Below, in pieces: positions 32,500 to 40,140 of a DNA stretch of 64,000 nt. Within the stretch, counting starts at the first letter, position 1. The number at the start of each line of letters is the position of its first letter. Both the position numbers and the translations under genes were made by a program. The notes beneath the pieces are model-generated. The model had not been told where the DNA came from, searched no databases, and saw only the letters and a list, made by a program, of their open reading frames with translations. The stretch lies in contig NZ_LGCN01000177.1 in NCBI RefSeq assembly GCF_001279005.1, forward strand, positions 1-64,000, written 5' to 3'. The stretch is from Streptomyces caelestis. Lineage in GTDB: Bacteria; Actinomycetota; Actinomycetes; Streptomycetales; Streptomycetaceae.

Positions 32500-33164
32500 G
32501 GGCTCAGCCTCTCCACCCGCCAGCCCCCGCCCGCCCGGGCGACGTACCGCAGGCGGTCGTGGAGGCGGTTCTCCCGGCCCTGCCAGAACTCCACCGCCTC
32601 CGGGACCACCCGGAAACCGCCCCAGTGGGGCGGCACCGGTACCTGCTCGTGCTCCGGGTAGCGCGCCGCCAGATCGGCGTACGCCGCGTCCAGCTCCGCG
32701 CGGCCGCCGATCACCGACGACTGGCCGCTGGCCCACGCGCCCAGCTGGGAGCCGTGCGGACGGGTGCGGAAGTAGGCGGCCGTCTCGTCGCGGCCGGTGC
32801 GGCGCGCGGCGCCGGTGACGATGACCTGCCGGGCCATCGGGTGCCAGGGGAAGAGGAGCGAGACATGGGGGTTCTCCGCCAGGTCGCGGCCCTTGCGGGA
32901 GTCGTAGTTCGTGTAGAAGACGAACCCGTCGTCGTCGAAGTGCTTCAGCAGCACCGTGCGTGAGCTGGGCCGGCCCGCCGCGTCCGCCGTCGAGACGATC
33001 ACGGCGTTCGGTTCGAACAGCCCGCCGTCCGTCGCGGCCTGTTTGAACCAGCGCGCGAACTGTTCGACGGGGGTGGCGGCCAGGTCGGTCTCGGAGAGCC
33101 CCTCGGTCCGGTACTGCTTGCGCATCGAGGCGAGATCGAAGGGGACGGCGTCTCGGTCGGTCAC
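32496..33164 (-). CDS. pdxH: pyridoxamine/pyridoxine 5'-phosphate oxidase
   Basis: 222 residues from a GTG at 33164 ([20 protein letters not shown]). The FMN- and substrate-binding signatures are complete: [42 protein letters not shown] and the C-terminal signature [16 protein letters not shown]. It oxidises PNP/PMP to pyridoxal phosphate with FMN and O2. An ATG 18 bases upstream is an alternative start. A second, more divergent family member lies at 54362-55027. Confidence 0.94.
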   Translation of the reverse strand: MTDRDAVPFDLASMRKQYRTEGLSETDLAATPVEQFARWFKQAATDGGLFEPNAVIVSTADAAGRPSSRTVLLKHFDDDGFVFYTNYDSRKGRDLAENPHVSLLFPWHPMARQVIVTGAARRTGRDETAAYFRTRPHGSQLGAWASGQSSVIGGRAELDAAYADLAARYPEHEQVPVPPHWGGFRVVPEAVEFWQGRENRLHDRLRYVARAGGGWRVERLSP

Positions 33165-33223
33165 GCCGTCATCCTGCCGCATGCGCGAAGCCCTCGGGAG
33201 CGGGGTGTCCTACGTCACGTGGT

Positions 33224-33236
33224 GGCACTGAGTGCC
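33224..33236. promoter_or_regulatory. GGCACTGAGTGCC inverted repeat upstream of citrate synthase
   Basis: A 6+1+6 perfect palindrome lies in the 291-base gap between pdxH and the citrate synthase gene. A half-site GGCACT recurs at 33256-33261. The spacing of about 30 bases places two related sites on one promoter. No regulator is adjacent, so the assignment is tentative. Confidence 0.35.
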
Positions 33237-33455
33237 GCGAACTCTCCCCAAAGATGGCACTCGGGGATATCGTGCTGCCACTGATCCGGTTGGGTGACCG
33301 CCAGCCGGGCATCACAGGGGTGACGTCCCCGACCGCGAGTCCGTTCGAACGGACCGCGGATCCACCGGACACACGCCTTCGCCTCCGCCGACCGCCGACC
33401 CGGGGCCGTCCCACCCCACCACCCCATCTGCCACCACCTCACAAGGAGCCGCCAG

Positions 33456-34556
33456 ATGTCCGACTTCGTACCCGGGCTCGAAGGAGTCGTCGCGTTCGAG
33501 ACGGAGATCGCCGAACCGGACAAGGAGGGCGGCGCCCTGCGGTACCGGGGCGTCGACATCGAGGACCTGGTCGGGCACGTCTCCTTCGGCAACGTCTGGG
33601 GGCTGCTCGTCGACGGGGCGTTCAACCCCGGGCTGCCGCCCGCCGAGCCGTTCCCGATCCCCGTGCACTCCGGCGACATCCGCGTCGACGTGCAGTCCGC
33701 GCTGGCCATGCTGGCGCCCGTGTGGGGACTGAAACCGCTCCTCGACATCGATGCCGAGCAGGCCCGCGACGACCTCGCCCGCGCCGCCGTCATGGCCCTG
33801 TCCTACGTCGCCCAGTCCGCGCGCGGCCAGGGCCTGCCCATGGTGCCGCAGCGCGAGATAGACAGGGCCGAGTCCATCGTCGAACGCTTCATGATCCGCT
33901 GGCGCGGCGAGCCCGACCCCAAGCACGTCGCGGCCGTCGACGCTTACTGGACGTCGGCCGCCGAGCACGGCATGAACGCCTCCACGTTCACCGCGCGGGT
34001 CATCGCCTCGACCGGCGCGGACGTCGCGGCGGCCCTCTCGGGCGCCGTCGGCGCCATGTCCGGCCCGCTGCACGGCGGCGCCCCCTCGCGCGTGCTGGGC
34101 ATGATCGAGGAGATCGAGCGCACCGGGGACGCCGAGGCGTACGTCCGGCAGGCCCTCGACAAGGGCGAGCGCCTCATGGGCTTCGGCCACCGCGTCTACC
34201 GCGCGGAGGACCCCCGCGCCCGCGTCCTGCGCCGCACCGCCCGCGAACTCGGCGCCCCGCGCTTCGAGGTCGCCGAGGCCCTGGAGAAGGCGGCCCTGAC
34301 CGAGCTGCACGCCCGCCGCCCCGACCGGGTGCTGGCCACCAACGTGGAGTTCTGGGCGGCCATCGTGCTGGACTTCGCCGAGGTCCCGGCGCACATGTTC
34401 ACGTCGATGTTCACCTGCGCCCGTACGGCGGGCTGGTCGGCGCACATCCTGGAGCAGAAGCGCACCGGCCGTCTGGTCCGGCCCTCGGCCCGCTACGTCG
34501 GACCGGGCACGCGCGACCCGCGCGAGATCGAGGGGTACGCGGACATCGCCCGCTGA
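33456..34556 (+). CDS. citrate synthase (second, short type)
   Basis: A 366-residue citrate synthase, shorter than the 430-residue housekeeping enzyme. The catalytic residues can be placed: His in GPLHGGAPSRVLGM, His in LMGFGHRVYRAEDPR and Asp in AAIVLDFAEVPAHM. AAGGAG lies about seven bases before the ATG. It condenses acetyl-CoA (possibly propionyl-CoA) with oxaloacetate. I believe it corresponds to S. coelicolor SCO4388. It ends 22 bases before a strong hairpin that also terminates a small convergent transcript. Confidence 0.93.
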   Translation: MSDFVPGLEGVVAFETEIAEPDKEGGALRYRGVDIEDLVGHVSFGNVWGLLVDGAFNPGLPPAEPFPIPVHSGDIRVDVQSALAMLAPVWGLKPLLDIDAEQARDDLARAAVMALSYVAQSARGQGLPMVPQREIDRAESIVERFMIRWRGEPDPKHVAAVDAYWTSAAEHGMNASTFTARVIASTGADVAAALSGAVGAMSGPLHGGAPSRVLGMIEEIERTGDAEAYVRQALDKGERLMGFGHRVYRAEDPRARVLRRTARELGAPRFEVAEALEKAALTELHARRPDRVLATNVEFWAAIVLDFAEVPAHMFTSMFTCARTAGWSAHILEQKRTGRLVRPSARYVGPGTRDPREIEGYADIAR

Positions 34557-34578
34557 GCGGGGCCCCGGAAAAGCAGAC

Positions 34579-34642
34579 GACCCGCGAGTCTGGTTCCTCC
34601 CTGGGGAGGAGCCGGCCGGACGTTACCGGCGACTCGCGGGTC
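34579..34642. terminator. long-stem terminator shared by citrate synthase and the small RNA
   Basis: Perfect 12-bp arms GACCCGCGAGTC (34579-34590) and GACTCGCGGGTC (34631-34642) enclose a 40-base loop with its own CCTCCCTGGGGAGG stem. In the minus direction the stem is followed within ten bases by TTTT (34569-34572), so it works best for the minus-strand transcript, but it also lies 22 bases behind the plus-strand citrate synthase. Confidence 0.8.
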
Positions 34643-34720
34643 GGGTGACTGCGTTGGATTGGGCCGGTTGCGTGTATCTCGCACACGCCGGTCCGGCGCC
34701 GAACCGAGTACGGCGGCGGG

Positions 34721-34762
34721 CTACTGGCCCGCAGCCACCTCTTCCGTCCGGTTGTCATACAT
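34721..34762 (-). CDS. 13-codon ORF in the small transcript
   Basis: ATG at 34762, preceded by GGGAGGTGG with 11 bases or fewer of spacing, encodes MYDNRTEEVAAGQ before the TAG at 34721. The strong ribosome-binding site on so short a frame suggests either a functional micropeptide or a translated leader. It has no Cys, Trp or codon run that would point to a classical attenuator. Confidence 0.45.
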   Translation of the reverse strand: MYDNRTEEVAAGQ

Positions 34763-34795
34763 CTGCCGAACCACCTCCCTTCTGAAGTACCGCCT

Positions 34796-34824
34796 ACCTT
34801 AAGAACCGGCTCCCGCCGTATCAA
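34796..34824 (-). promoter_or_regulatory. sigma-HrdB-like promoter of the small transcript
   Basis: TTGATA (34819-34824) - 17 bases - TAAGGT (34796-34801), read on the minus strand. It lies within a low-GC stretch at 34790-34850 that is conspicuous in this window. It faces away from the GNAT gene at 34872 and towards the citrate synthase terminator. Confidence 0.6.
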
Positions 34825-34871
34825 CCACTTTTTTCGTTGACCTTCGCGTGGGGGCGCGGTTGGCTTGCCGG

Positions 34872-35228
34872 ATGGGTGATCTTCGTGTCGAAGCCGTGGA
34901 CGGCGACGCCGTGCGGGAGCGCGTCGCACGCGGGTGCCGGCTGGAGAACGCCTACGCCGGTGACGTGCTGGTCGACTGTTCGACGGTGCGGCCCCCGCAG
35001 GGGGAGGACGCCGTGACGACGGTCATCGCGCGGGTGCTGCCCGGGCGCCGGCGCAAGGGGCAGGGGACGGCGCTCCGCGCGCCGGGGCTCGGGCACGCGC
35101 GCGCGGCGGGCGCCGGGGCCGTCGGGACCGTGGTCCCGGCCGCCGACGAGGACGGCGTCCGGTTCGCGCACGCGCGGGGCTTCGACGAGATCGAGCGGTA
35201 TGTTCTGCCGGGGGAGAGCGAGCTGTGA
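34872..35228 (+). pseudogene. GNAT acetyltransferase, apparently decayed
   Basis: 118 residues, MGDLRVEAVDGDAVRERVAR, then AYAGDVLVDCSTVRPP and the acetyl-CoA motif RRRKGQGTAL, ending HARGFDEIERYVLPGESEL. This is recognisably a GNAT, but the segment between the first helix and strand 2 is about 25 residues shorter than in relatives I remember, and the product stops right after the last conserved strand. Start ATG 34872 without clear RBS. An internal deletion is the simplest explanation; a functional mini-GNAT is less likely. Confidence 0.5.
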
Positions 35229-35405
35229 CTGACGCCGCGACGGGCGCCTTTCCCCTCGTAGGCGGGCGGATCGGGCGGTGCCGCACAACGATTCCCCCTC
35301 ATCTTGCGGGAACTCGATGTGCGCTGTGTCACGTTCAAGTTGAATGATTGCAAGTGAGTGAACCGTCGTGCCGTACGTGCGGACGCAGCCTGACAGGGGG
35401 TCCAG

Positions 35406-36812
35406 GTGAGTGCTTCCCGGCGTAGTGGGACCACCGACGAGCTGGGGCCGGACGAGCCCGAGCCCGCGCGGCGGGGGCCGGACGGCTCCGACCTCCTCGC
35501 CGCGCTGCTCGACGGCATGGACGCCGCCCTGTGCGCCTTCGACGCGGACGGGACGGTCACGCACTGGAACCGCGAGGCGGAGCGGATCCTCGGCTGGACC
35601 GCCGCCGAGGCGGTGGGCCGGGCCGGGTTCGCGGGGTGGGCCGTGCGCAGCGCGGACGCCGAGGAGGTCGAGGCGCGGCTGATGGCGGCCATGGACGCGC
35701 CGGGCCGGCAGGTGAACGAGTTCGCGCTGCTGACGAAGGACGGCGGCCGGGTGCTGGTGCGGACGCAGTCCGCGGCGGTGCGCGGGCCGGACGGGAAGCC
35801 GGCGGGGGTGTACTGCGCGTTCAGCGAGGTGCACGCGCAGATCGACCTGGAGCGGTCGATCGCGTTGAGCGAGGCGCTGCTGGAGGACGCGAGCTGGGGT
35901 GTCGTGCTGGTCGACGCCGATCTGCGGCCCGCGGTGGTGAACGCGCACGCCGCGCGGGCGCTGGGGACGGGGCGCGCGTCCGTCCTGGGGCGGCCGTTGG
36001 GCGAGCTGCTGGCGCAGGGCGCGGAGGAGCTGGAGAGCGCGCTCGCCCATGTGCTCGCGGAGGGTGCGCCGCCCGCGCCGGCCGAGCTGTGGGTGAGCGT
36101 GCGCGCGCCGGAGGGCGAGCGGCGGCGGTGCTGGCGGAGCGGGTTCGTGCGGCTGGCGTCACCGCTCACGGAGGAACCGGTCCCGCTGGGCGTCGGCTGG
36201 CTGTTCCAGGACGTGACCGAGTCCCGGCAGGGTGAGCAGGAGGCGTCGCTGCTGCGGTTCCGCGCGCAGCAGCTGCACCGCGCGGCGCGCGCGGCGGCGG
36301 AGTGCGAGGACCCGGCGGAGGCGGCGACGGTCCATCTGGAGTTCGCGTTGGCCGGGTTCGCCGACCACGCGCTGATCGACCGGGTGGCCGACGGCGGCCA
36401 GGACGACGGCCAGGACGGCGACCGGGTGCGGCTGGTCCGGGTCGCCGCCACGCCGTCCGGGTCGCCGGGGCCGAGCCGGCTCGCGGGGTGGGCGGGGCTG
36501 CCGGTGCGGTACGGCGAGGGGCATCCGGCGGTGCAGTGCGTGGAGCGGGCCGGGACGGTGCGGGCCGGCGCCGGTTCCCTGGGCGCCGAGGAGGCGCGGG
36601 CGTGGGCGCTGTCCCGGCAGTGGCCGCAGGACGCGGTGCACGCCCTGTGTGCGGTGTTGCGGAGCCGGGGGCGCACGCTGGGTGCCGTGACGTTTCTGCG
36701 GGGGGCGGGGCGCAGCGCGTTCGAACGGTCCGACGCGATGTACGCGGAGGACGTGGCGATTCGCATCGCCACGTCCCTGGACCTGGCGGGCCTCCTCGGC
36801 GACGACCGCTGA
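35406..36812 (+). CDS. PAS- and GAF-domain sensory protein without output domain
   Basis: A 468-residue soluble protein from a GTG at 35406 (AGGGGGTCCAG upstream). The first PAS domain lies at about 30-145 (GMDAALCAFDADGTVTHWNR and AERILGWTAAEAVGR), the second PAS at about 150-290 (SWGVVLVDADLRPAVVNAHA). A GAF-like domain follows at about 310-460 and ends SDAMYAEDVAIRIATSLDLA. No kinase, phosphatase, cyclase or helix-turn-helix is present, whereas related streptomycete proteins carry a SpoIIE phosphatase after this array. It may sense a ligand and act by protein contact. Confidence 0.8.
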   Translation: MSASRRSGTTDELGPDEPEPARRGPDGSDLLAALLDGMDAALCAFDADGTVTHWNREAERILGWTAAEAVGRAGFAGWAVRSADAEEVEARLMAAMDAPGRQVNEFALLTKDGGRVLVRTQSAAVRGPDGKPAGVYCAFSEVHAQIDLERSIALSEALLEDASWGVVLVDADLRPAVVNAHAARALGTGRASVLGRPLGELLAQGAEELESALAHVLAEGAPPAPAELWVSVRAPEGERRRCWRSGFVRLASPLTEEPVPLGVGWLFQDVTESRQGEQEASLLRFRAQQLHRAARAAAECEDPAEAATVHLEFALAGFADHALIDRVADGGQDDGQDGDRVRLVRVAATPSGSPGPSRLAGWAGLPVRYGEGHPAVQCVERAGTVRAGAGSLGAEEARAWALSRQWPQDAVHALCAVLRSRGRTLGAVTFLRGAGRSAFERSDAMYAEDVAIRIATSLDLAGLLGDDR

Positions 36813-36822
36813 CCCCGGTTTC

Positions 36823-36871
36823 CCCTTCCCGCCCCCTGGGGGCGCTGCCCCCGGTTCGGGACGGGAAGGGG
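36823..36871. terminator. bidirectional terminator between PAS protein and SIS protein genes
   Basis: CCCCTTCCCG (36823-36832) pairs with CGGGAAGGGG (36862-36871). A second small hairpin GGGGC-GCT-GCCCC lies within the loop. The convergent genes stop at 36812 and 36902, on either side. Confidence 0.75.
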
Positions 36872-36901
36872 TGGCGGGGGCGAGGGAACCGTCGTTCCGG
36901 G

Positions 36902-37657
36902 TCAGCGGCGGTAGAAGATGCGGTCGGCGTACTCGTCGAAGACGCGCGCGTTCCATTCGTGGCCGCCGTCCACGTTGCCCGAGCGCAGCAGGGGCGGCTC
37001 GATCCCGCGATCGGCGAGCGCCGCCGCCGCGGTGGCCATGACGGCCTGGAGGAGCGCCGTGGTGACCACCGTCGACGCCGGGGCGAAGGGCGCGGGCACG
37101 TCGTCGAGGGTGAGCTCCGCGTCGCCGACCGCGATCCCGGAGTCAAGGACGAGGTCGCAGTGGTCCTTCAGGAACGTCCCGGAGGAGTGCCGGGACGTCG
37201 TCCGCGCCGCGTACGCCACCGAGGTCACGCCGATCACCTTCACGCCCCGCTTCCGGGCCTCCACGGCCATCTCCACGGGCAGCGCGTTGCGCCCGGACAG
37301 GGAGACGACGATCAGCGCGTCGCCCGCACGCAGCGGCGAGGACGCGAGCACGACCCCCGCGAGCCCGTCGACGCGTTCCAGGGCGGAGCCCAGCGTGGCC
37401 GGCATCACGTCGACGCCGACGGCCCCCGGCACGGCGAGCAGGTTCATCAGGGCGAGTCCCCCGGCCCGGTAGACGAGGTCCTGCGCCGCGAGCGACGAGT
37501 GTCCCGCCCCGAAGGCGAAGAGCCGGCCGCCGTCCGCGACCGTGTCGGCGAGCAGCGCGCCCGCCGCCGCGACGGACTCGGCCTCCTCGTCGCGGATCCG
37601 CCGCAGCAGGTCGATCGCGGCGTCGAGGAACCGACCGGCCGGCGTGCGGTCGCTCAT
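36902..37657 (-). CDS. SIS-domain sugar-phosphate isomerase/binding protein
   Basis: 251 residues from the ATG at 37657 (MSDRTPAGRFLDAAIDLLRR) behind GAAGGG. The SIS fold is clear: LFAFGAGHSSLAAQDLVYRA for the phosphate-binding loop, ALIVVSLSGRNALPVEMAVE and VKVIGVTSVAYA. A long insertion with CDLVLDSGIAVGDAELTLDD is typical of the MurQ/YckF-related group conserved in actinobacteria. It probably isomerises or binds an amino-sugar phosphate. It is divergent from dmdR1 with a 228-base intergenic region. Confidence 0.85.
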   Translation of the reverse strand: MSDRTPAGRFLDAAIDLLRRIRDEEAESVAAAGALLADTVADGGRLFAFGAGHSSLAAQDLVYRAGGLALMNLLAVPGAVGVDVMPATLGSALERVDGLAGVVLASSPLRAGDALIVVSLSGRNALPVEMAVEARKRGVKVIGVTSVAYAARTTSRHSSGTFLKDHCDLVLDSGIAVGDAELTLDDVPAPFAPASTVVTTALLQAVMATAAAALADRGIEPPLLRSGNVDGGHEWNARVFDEYADRIFYRR

Positions 37658-37798
37658 GCGGCATCCCTTCGGGCAGGAGTGTTGCGGATCACCGTGCGGT
37701 CTGGACCAGTGCCGTGTCAATACGGCGTCCGGCGGCGTGGTTTCCCTTCCGTGCGGCCCCTCGTTCTCACCGCGCGGCCCGGTTGTCGGTCGTATGCG

Positions 37799-38557
37799 TC
37801 AGAATTGACTCCTGGGCCAGCGCACGCGCCGGTGAGCCGTCCAGCCTCCGGCAGAGCCATCCGTAGATCTCATCGAGGGGCATGTATGTCCGGACTGATC
37901 GACACCACGGAGATGTATCTCCGCACCATCCTCGAGCTGGAGGAGGAAGGTGTGGTCCCCATGCGCGCCCGGATCGCCGAGCGGCTCGACCAGAGCGGTC
38001 CGACGGTCAGTCAGACGGTGGCGCGGATGGAGCGCGACGGTCTGGTGTCCGTCGCCCCCGACCGGCATCTGGAGCTCACCGAGGAGGGCCGCCGGCTGGC
38101 CACGCGCGTGATGCGCAAGCACCGTCTCGCCGAGTGTCTCCTGGTCGACGTGATCGGCCTGGAGTGGGAGCAGGTCCACGCCGAGGCCTGCCGTTGGGAG
38201 CACGTGATGAGCGAGGCCGTCGAGCGCCGTGTGCTGGAGCTGCTGCGGCACCCCACCGAGTCGCCGTACGGCAATCCGATCCCCGGCCTGGAGGAGCTGG
38301 GCGAGAAGGACGGGGCCGACCCGTTCCTGGACGAGGGGATGGTGTCCCTGGCCGACCTCGACCCGGGCGCCGGGGGCAAGACGGTCGTGGTGCGCCGGAT
38401 CGGCGAGCCGATCCAGACGGACGCCCAGCTGATGTACACGCTGCGCCGGGCGGGCGTACAGCCCGGTTCGGTGGTCAGCGTGACGGAGTCGGCGGGCGGG
38501 GTGCTGGTGGGCAGCAGCGGCGAGGCGGCCGAGCTGGAGTCGGAGGTGGCCTCGCAC
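37799..38557 (-). other. long antisense ORF over dmdR1 (position of the reported adm gene)
   Basis: A 252-codon minus-strand frame covers almost the whole of dmdR1. High-GC genes usually produce such shadows. In S. coelicolor, however, a published study described an antiparallel gene, adm, overlapping dmdR1 and affecting siderophore and antibiotic production. The translation (MRGHLRLQLGRLAAAAHQHP...) has the composition of a shadow frame. I list it because of that report, not because the sequence argues for it. Confidence 0.2.
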
Positions 38558-38578
38558 GTGTTCGTCGCCAAGCCCTGA
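37886..38578 (+). CDS. dmdR1: iron-dependent repressor DmdR1 (DtxR/IdeR family)
   Basis: A 230-residue DtxR-type regulator. The winged helix (MRARIAERLDQSGPTVSQTV, then ARMERDGLV) is followed by the dimerisation/metal domain with LAECLLVDVIGLEWEQVHAE and the site residues Met of TTEMYLRTI, and Cys, Glu and His of ACRWEHVMSE. The SH3-like third domain begins near VVVRRIGEPIQTD. With Fe(II) it binds iron boxes to repress siderophore and iron-uptake genes. The ATG at 37886 has GAGGGG upstream; an out-of-frame ATG lies four bases earlier. The homologue in S. coelicolor is SCO4394. Confidence 0.93.
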   Translation: MSGLIDTTEMYLRTILELEEEGVVPMRARIAERLDQSGPTVSQTVARMERDGLVSVAPDRHLELTEEGRRLATRVMRKHRLAECLLVDVIGLEWEQVHAEACRWEHVMSEAVERRVLELLRHPTESPYGNPIPGLEELGEKDGADPFLDEGMVSLADLDPGAGGKTVVVRRIGEPIQTDAQLMYTLRRAGVQPGSVVSVTESAGGVLVGSSGEAAELESEVASHVFVAKP

Positions 38579-38801
38579 CCGGCCGGGGCGACGGGGGCGG
38601 GACGACGGCGGACGGGCGGTGCGGGCCCGGCGGTGGGAACGCGCCGAATCCGGGGTCCGCTGCGCCGAATCGCAGCGCCCGCCCGATGCGCGTGCGAGGC
38701 TGTCGCGTGAGGCATGGGACCTGAGTGGCTCTGGCCGGGCCCGACAGCGATGTCACCCCGGCGGGGGAGGGGCGGGACGATGTGCCGTGATCATGTGAGG
38801 A

Positions 38802-38827
38802 GCCCCGGCGCCGCACGGCGCCGGGGC
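38802..38827. terminator. hairpin in the dmdR1-hydrolase gap
   Basis: GCCCCGGCGCCG and its exact complement are separated by two bases (the true loop will open to four or more). It lies 223 bases past the dmdR1 stop and could terminate read-through from dmdR1. The 513-base gap also holds the palindrome at 38995 and a low-GC promoter-like stretch at 38985-39060; I see no gene in it. Confidence 0.6.
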
Positions 38828-38994
38828 CTGTCCTCCCCTGTGCTGACCCGGAGCCCCGAGCTCTCAGGGTCATTCCCCTCGGACCGTTTTCCCCGAGCGG
38901 TCCGCCTCCCGCTGAAGATCTCCCCCGGGCCACGGCGATCAATCCCCGCAGGGGGTCACTCGAACGAGGGGTGTTGCCGGGCAAAAGGCCATTC

Positions 38995-39010
38995 TCGAAT
39001 GCGCATTCGA
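38995..39010. promoter_or_regulatory. 16-bp perfect palindrome TCGAATGCGCATTCGA (SOS-box-like)
   Basis: The site overlaps a -10-like GATAAT (39008-39013) about 80 bases before the hydrolase start. It fits the actinobacterial LexA pattern TCGAAC-N4-GTTCGA with one change in each arm. It could also be the operator of another dimeric repressor. Confidence 0.45.
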
Positions 39011-39091
39011 TAATCTGCGGACGAGTAGCAATCAGGCAGGGCCAGCACAGCAGGCAACGGGCAGGCAGCGAGCTTGGGGGGTGCCAGGACC

Positions 39092-39970
39092 ATGGCGCGA
39101 CGCATCGACGTGACCGGGGCGGACGGCGTGCGGCTCGCCGCCTGGGAGTTCGGCGACCCGCCCAAGGACGGGACCGACCCGGCGCAGAGCACCGCGCGGA
39201 ACGCGCCGGGCGTGCTGTTACTGCACGGCCTGATGGGCCGCGCCTCGCACTGGGCGGCCACCGCCCGCCGGCTCTCCGGGCGGTACCGCGCGGTCGCCCT
39301 CGACCAGCGCGGCCACGGCCGCAGCGACAAGCCCCCGCGGGCCTCCTTCACCCGTGACGCCTACGTCGACGACGCCGAGGCCGCCCTGGAGCAGCTCGGC
39401 CTCGGCCCCACCGTCCTCGTCGGCCACGCGATGGGCGCGCTGACCGCCTGGCAGCTCGCCGCCAAACGCCCCGACCTGGTGCGCGGGCTGGTCATCTGCG
39501 ACATGCGGGCCTCCGCCCTCGGGGCCGCCTCGCAGCGCGAGTGGGCGGAGTGGTTCACGACCTGGCCGGTCCCGTTCGCCACGCTCGCCGACGTGCGCAA
39601 GTGGTTCGGCGAGGACGACCCCTGGGTGGAGCGGCCCAACCCGGCCCGCGGCGCCTTCTACGCCGAGGTGATGGCCGAGTCGCCGGACGGCTGGCGCCCG
39701 GTGTTCGACCCGGACCAGATGCTCCGCTCCCGCGAGACCTGGGTGTTCGACGCGCACTGGGAGGAACTGGCCCAGGTGCGCTGCCCCGCCCTGGTGGTCC
39801 GCGGCCTCGACGGCGAGCTCGGCCGCGCGGAGGCCCAGGAAATGGTCCGCGTCCTCCCGCACGGCCGGTACGCGGAGGTCGCCGACGCCGGCCACCTGGT
39901 CCACTACGACCAGCCGGAGGCCTGGCTCACGGCGATCGAACCCTTCCTGGACTCGCTGGGCGACCCCTGA
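39092..39970 (+). CDS. alpha/beta-hydrolase-fold protein with Ala at the nucleophile position and a TTA codon
   Basis: 292 residues from the ATG at 39092. The fold is clear: LLLHGLMGRASHW for the oxyanion-hole HG motif, ALDQRGHGRSDKP, the nucleophile elbow VLVGHAMGALTAWQ, CPALVVRGLDGELG for the acid and ADAGHLVHYDQPEAW for the His. The elbow has Gly-His-Ala-Met-Gly instead of G-H-S-M-G, so classic Ser-dependent hydrolysis should not be possible. Codon 43 is TTA (39218-39220), the bldA-dependent leucine codon, so translation is expected to be developmentally controlled. Function unknown. Confidence 0.85.
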   Translation: MARRIDVTGADGVRLAAWEFGDPPKDGTDPAQSTARNAPGVLLLHGLMGRASHWAATARRLSGRYRAVALDQRGHGRSDKPPRASFTRDAYVDDAEAALEQLGLGPTVLVGHAMGALTAWQLAAKRPDLVRGLVICDMRASALGAASQREWAEWFTTWPVPFATLADVRKWFGEDDPWVERPNPARGAFYAEVMAESPDGWRPVFDPDQMLRSRETWVFDAHWEELAQVRCPALVVRGLDGELGRAEAQEMVRVLPHGRYAEVADAGHLVHYDQPEAWLTAIEPFLDSLGDP

Positions 39971-40140
39971 CCGCCGGTTCGGCCCCTGCTCGCCGCCGTC
40001 AGGATCTCCGGCCACCGCCCGCGCGAGCGCCACGCACACCGGCAGCGCCGGCGGCACGGCGAGGACGCCCACGGCGAACGCCGCCCCGCCGTGCGCGACG
40101 GCGGCCGTCACCAGCGCCGGGGCGGAACCGCCCGCGATGA

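Larger units (their letters stand above)
34568..34789 (-). ncRNA. small transcript (about 220 nt) convergent with citrate synthase
   Basis: On the minus strand a -35 TTGATA and -10 TAAGGT at 17-base spacing (34796-34824) resemble strong sigma-HrdB promoters. Transcription from about 34789 would run through a Shine-Dalgarno, a 13-codon ORF (34721-34762) and about 80 bases without genes, and stop at the hairpin with T-tract (34569-34642). Promoter, RBS and terminator form a closed unit. I recall an sRNA catalogued beside the homologous S. coelicolor locus (scr4389) but cannot confirm that it is this one. Ends are estimates. Confidence 0.55.
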
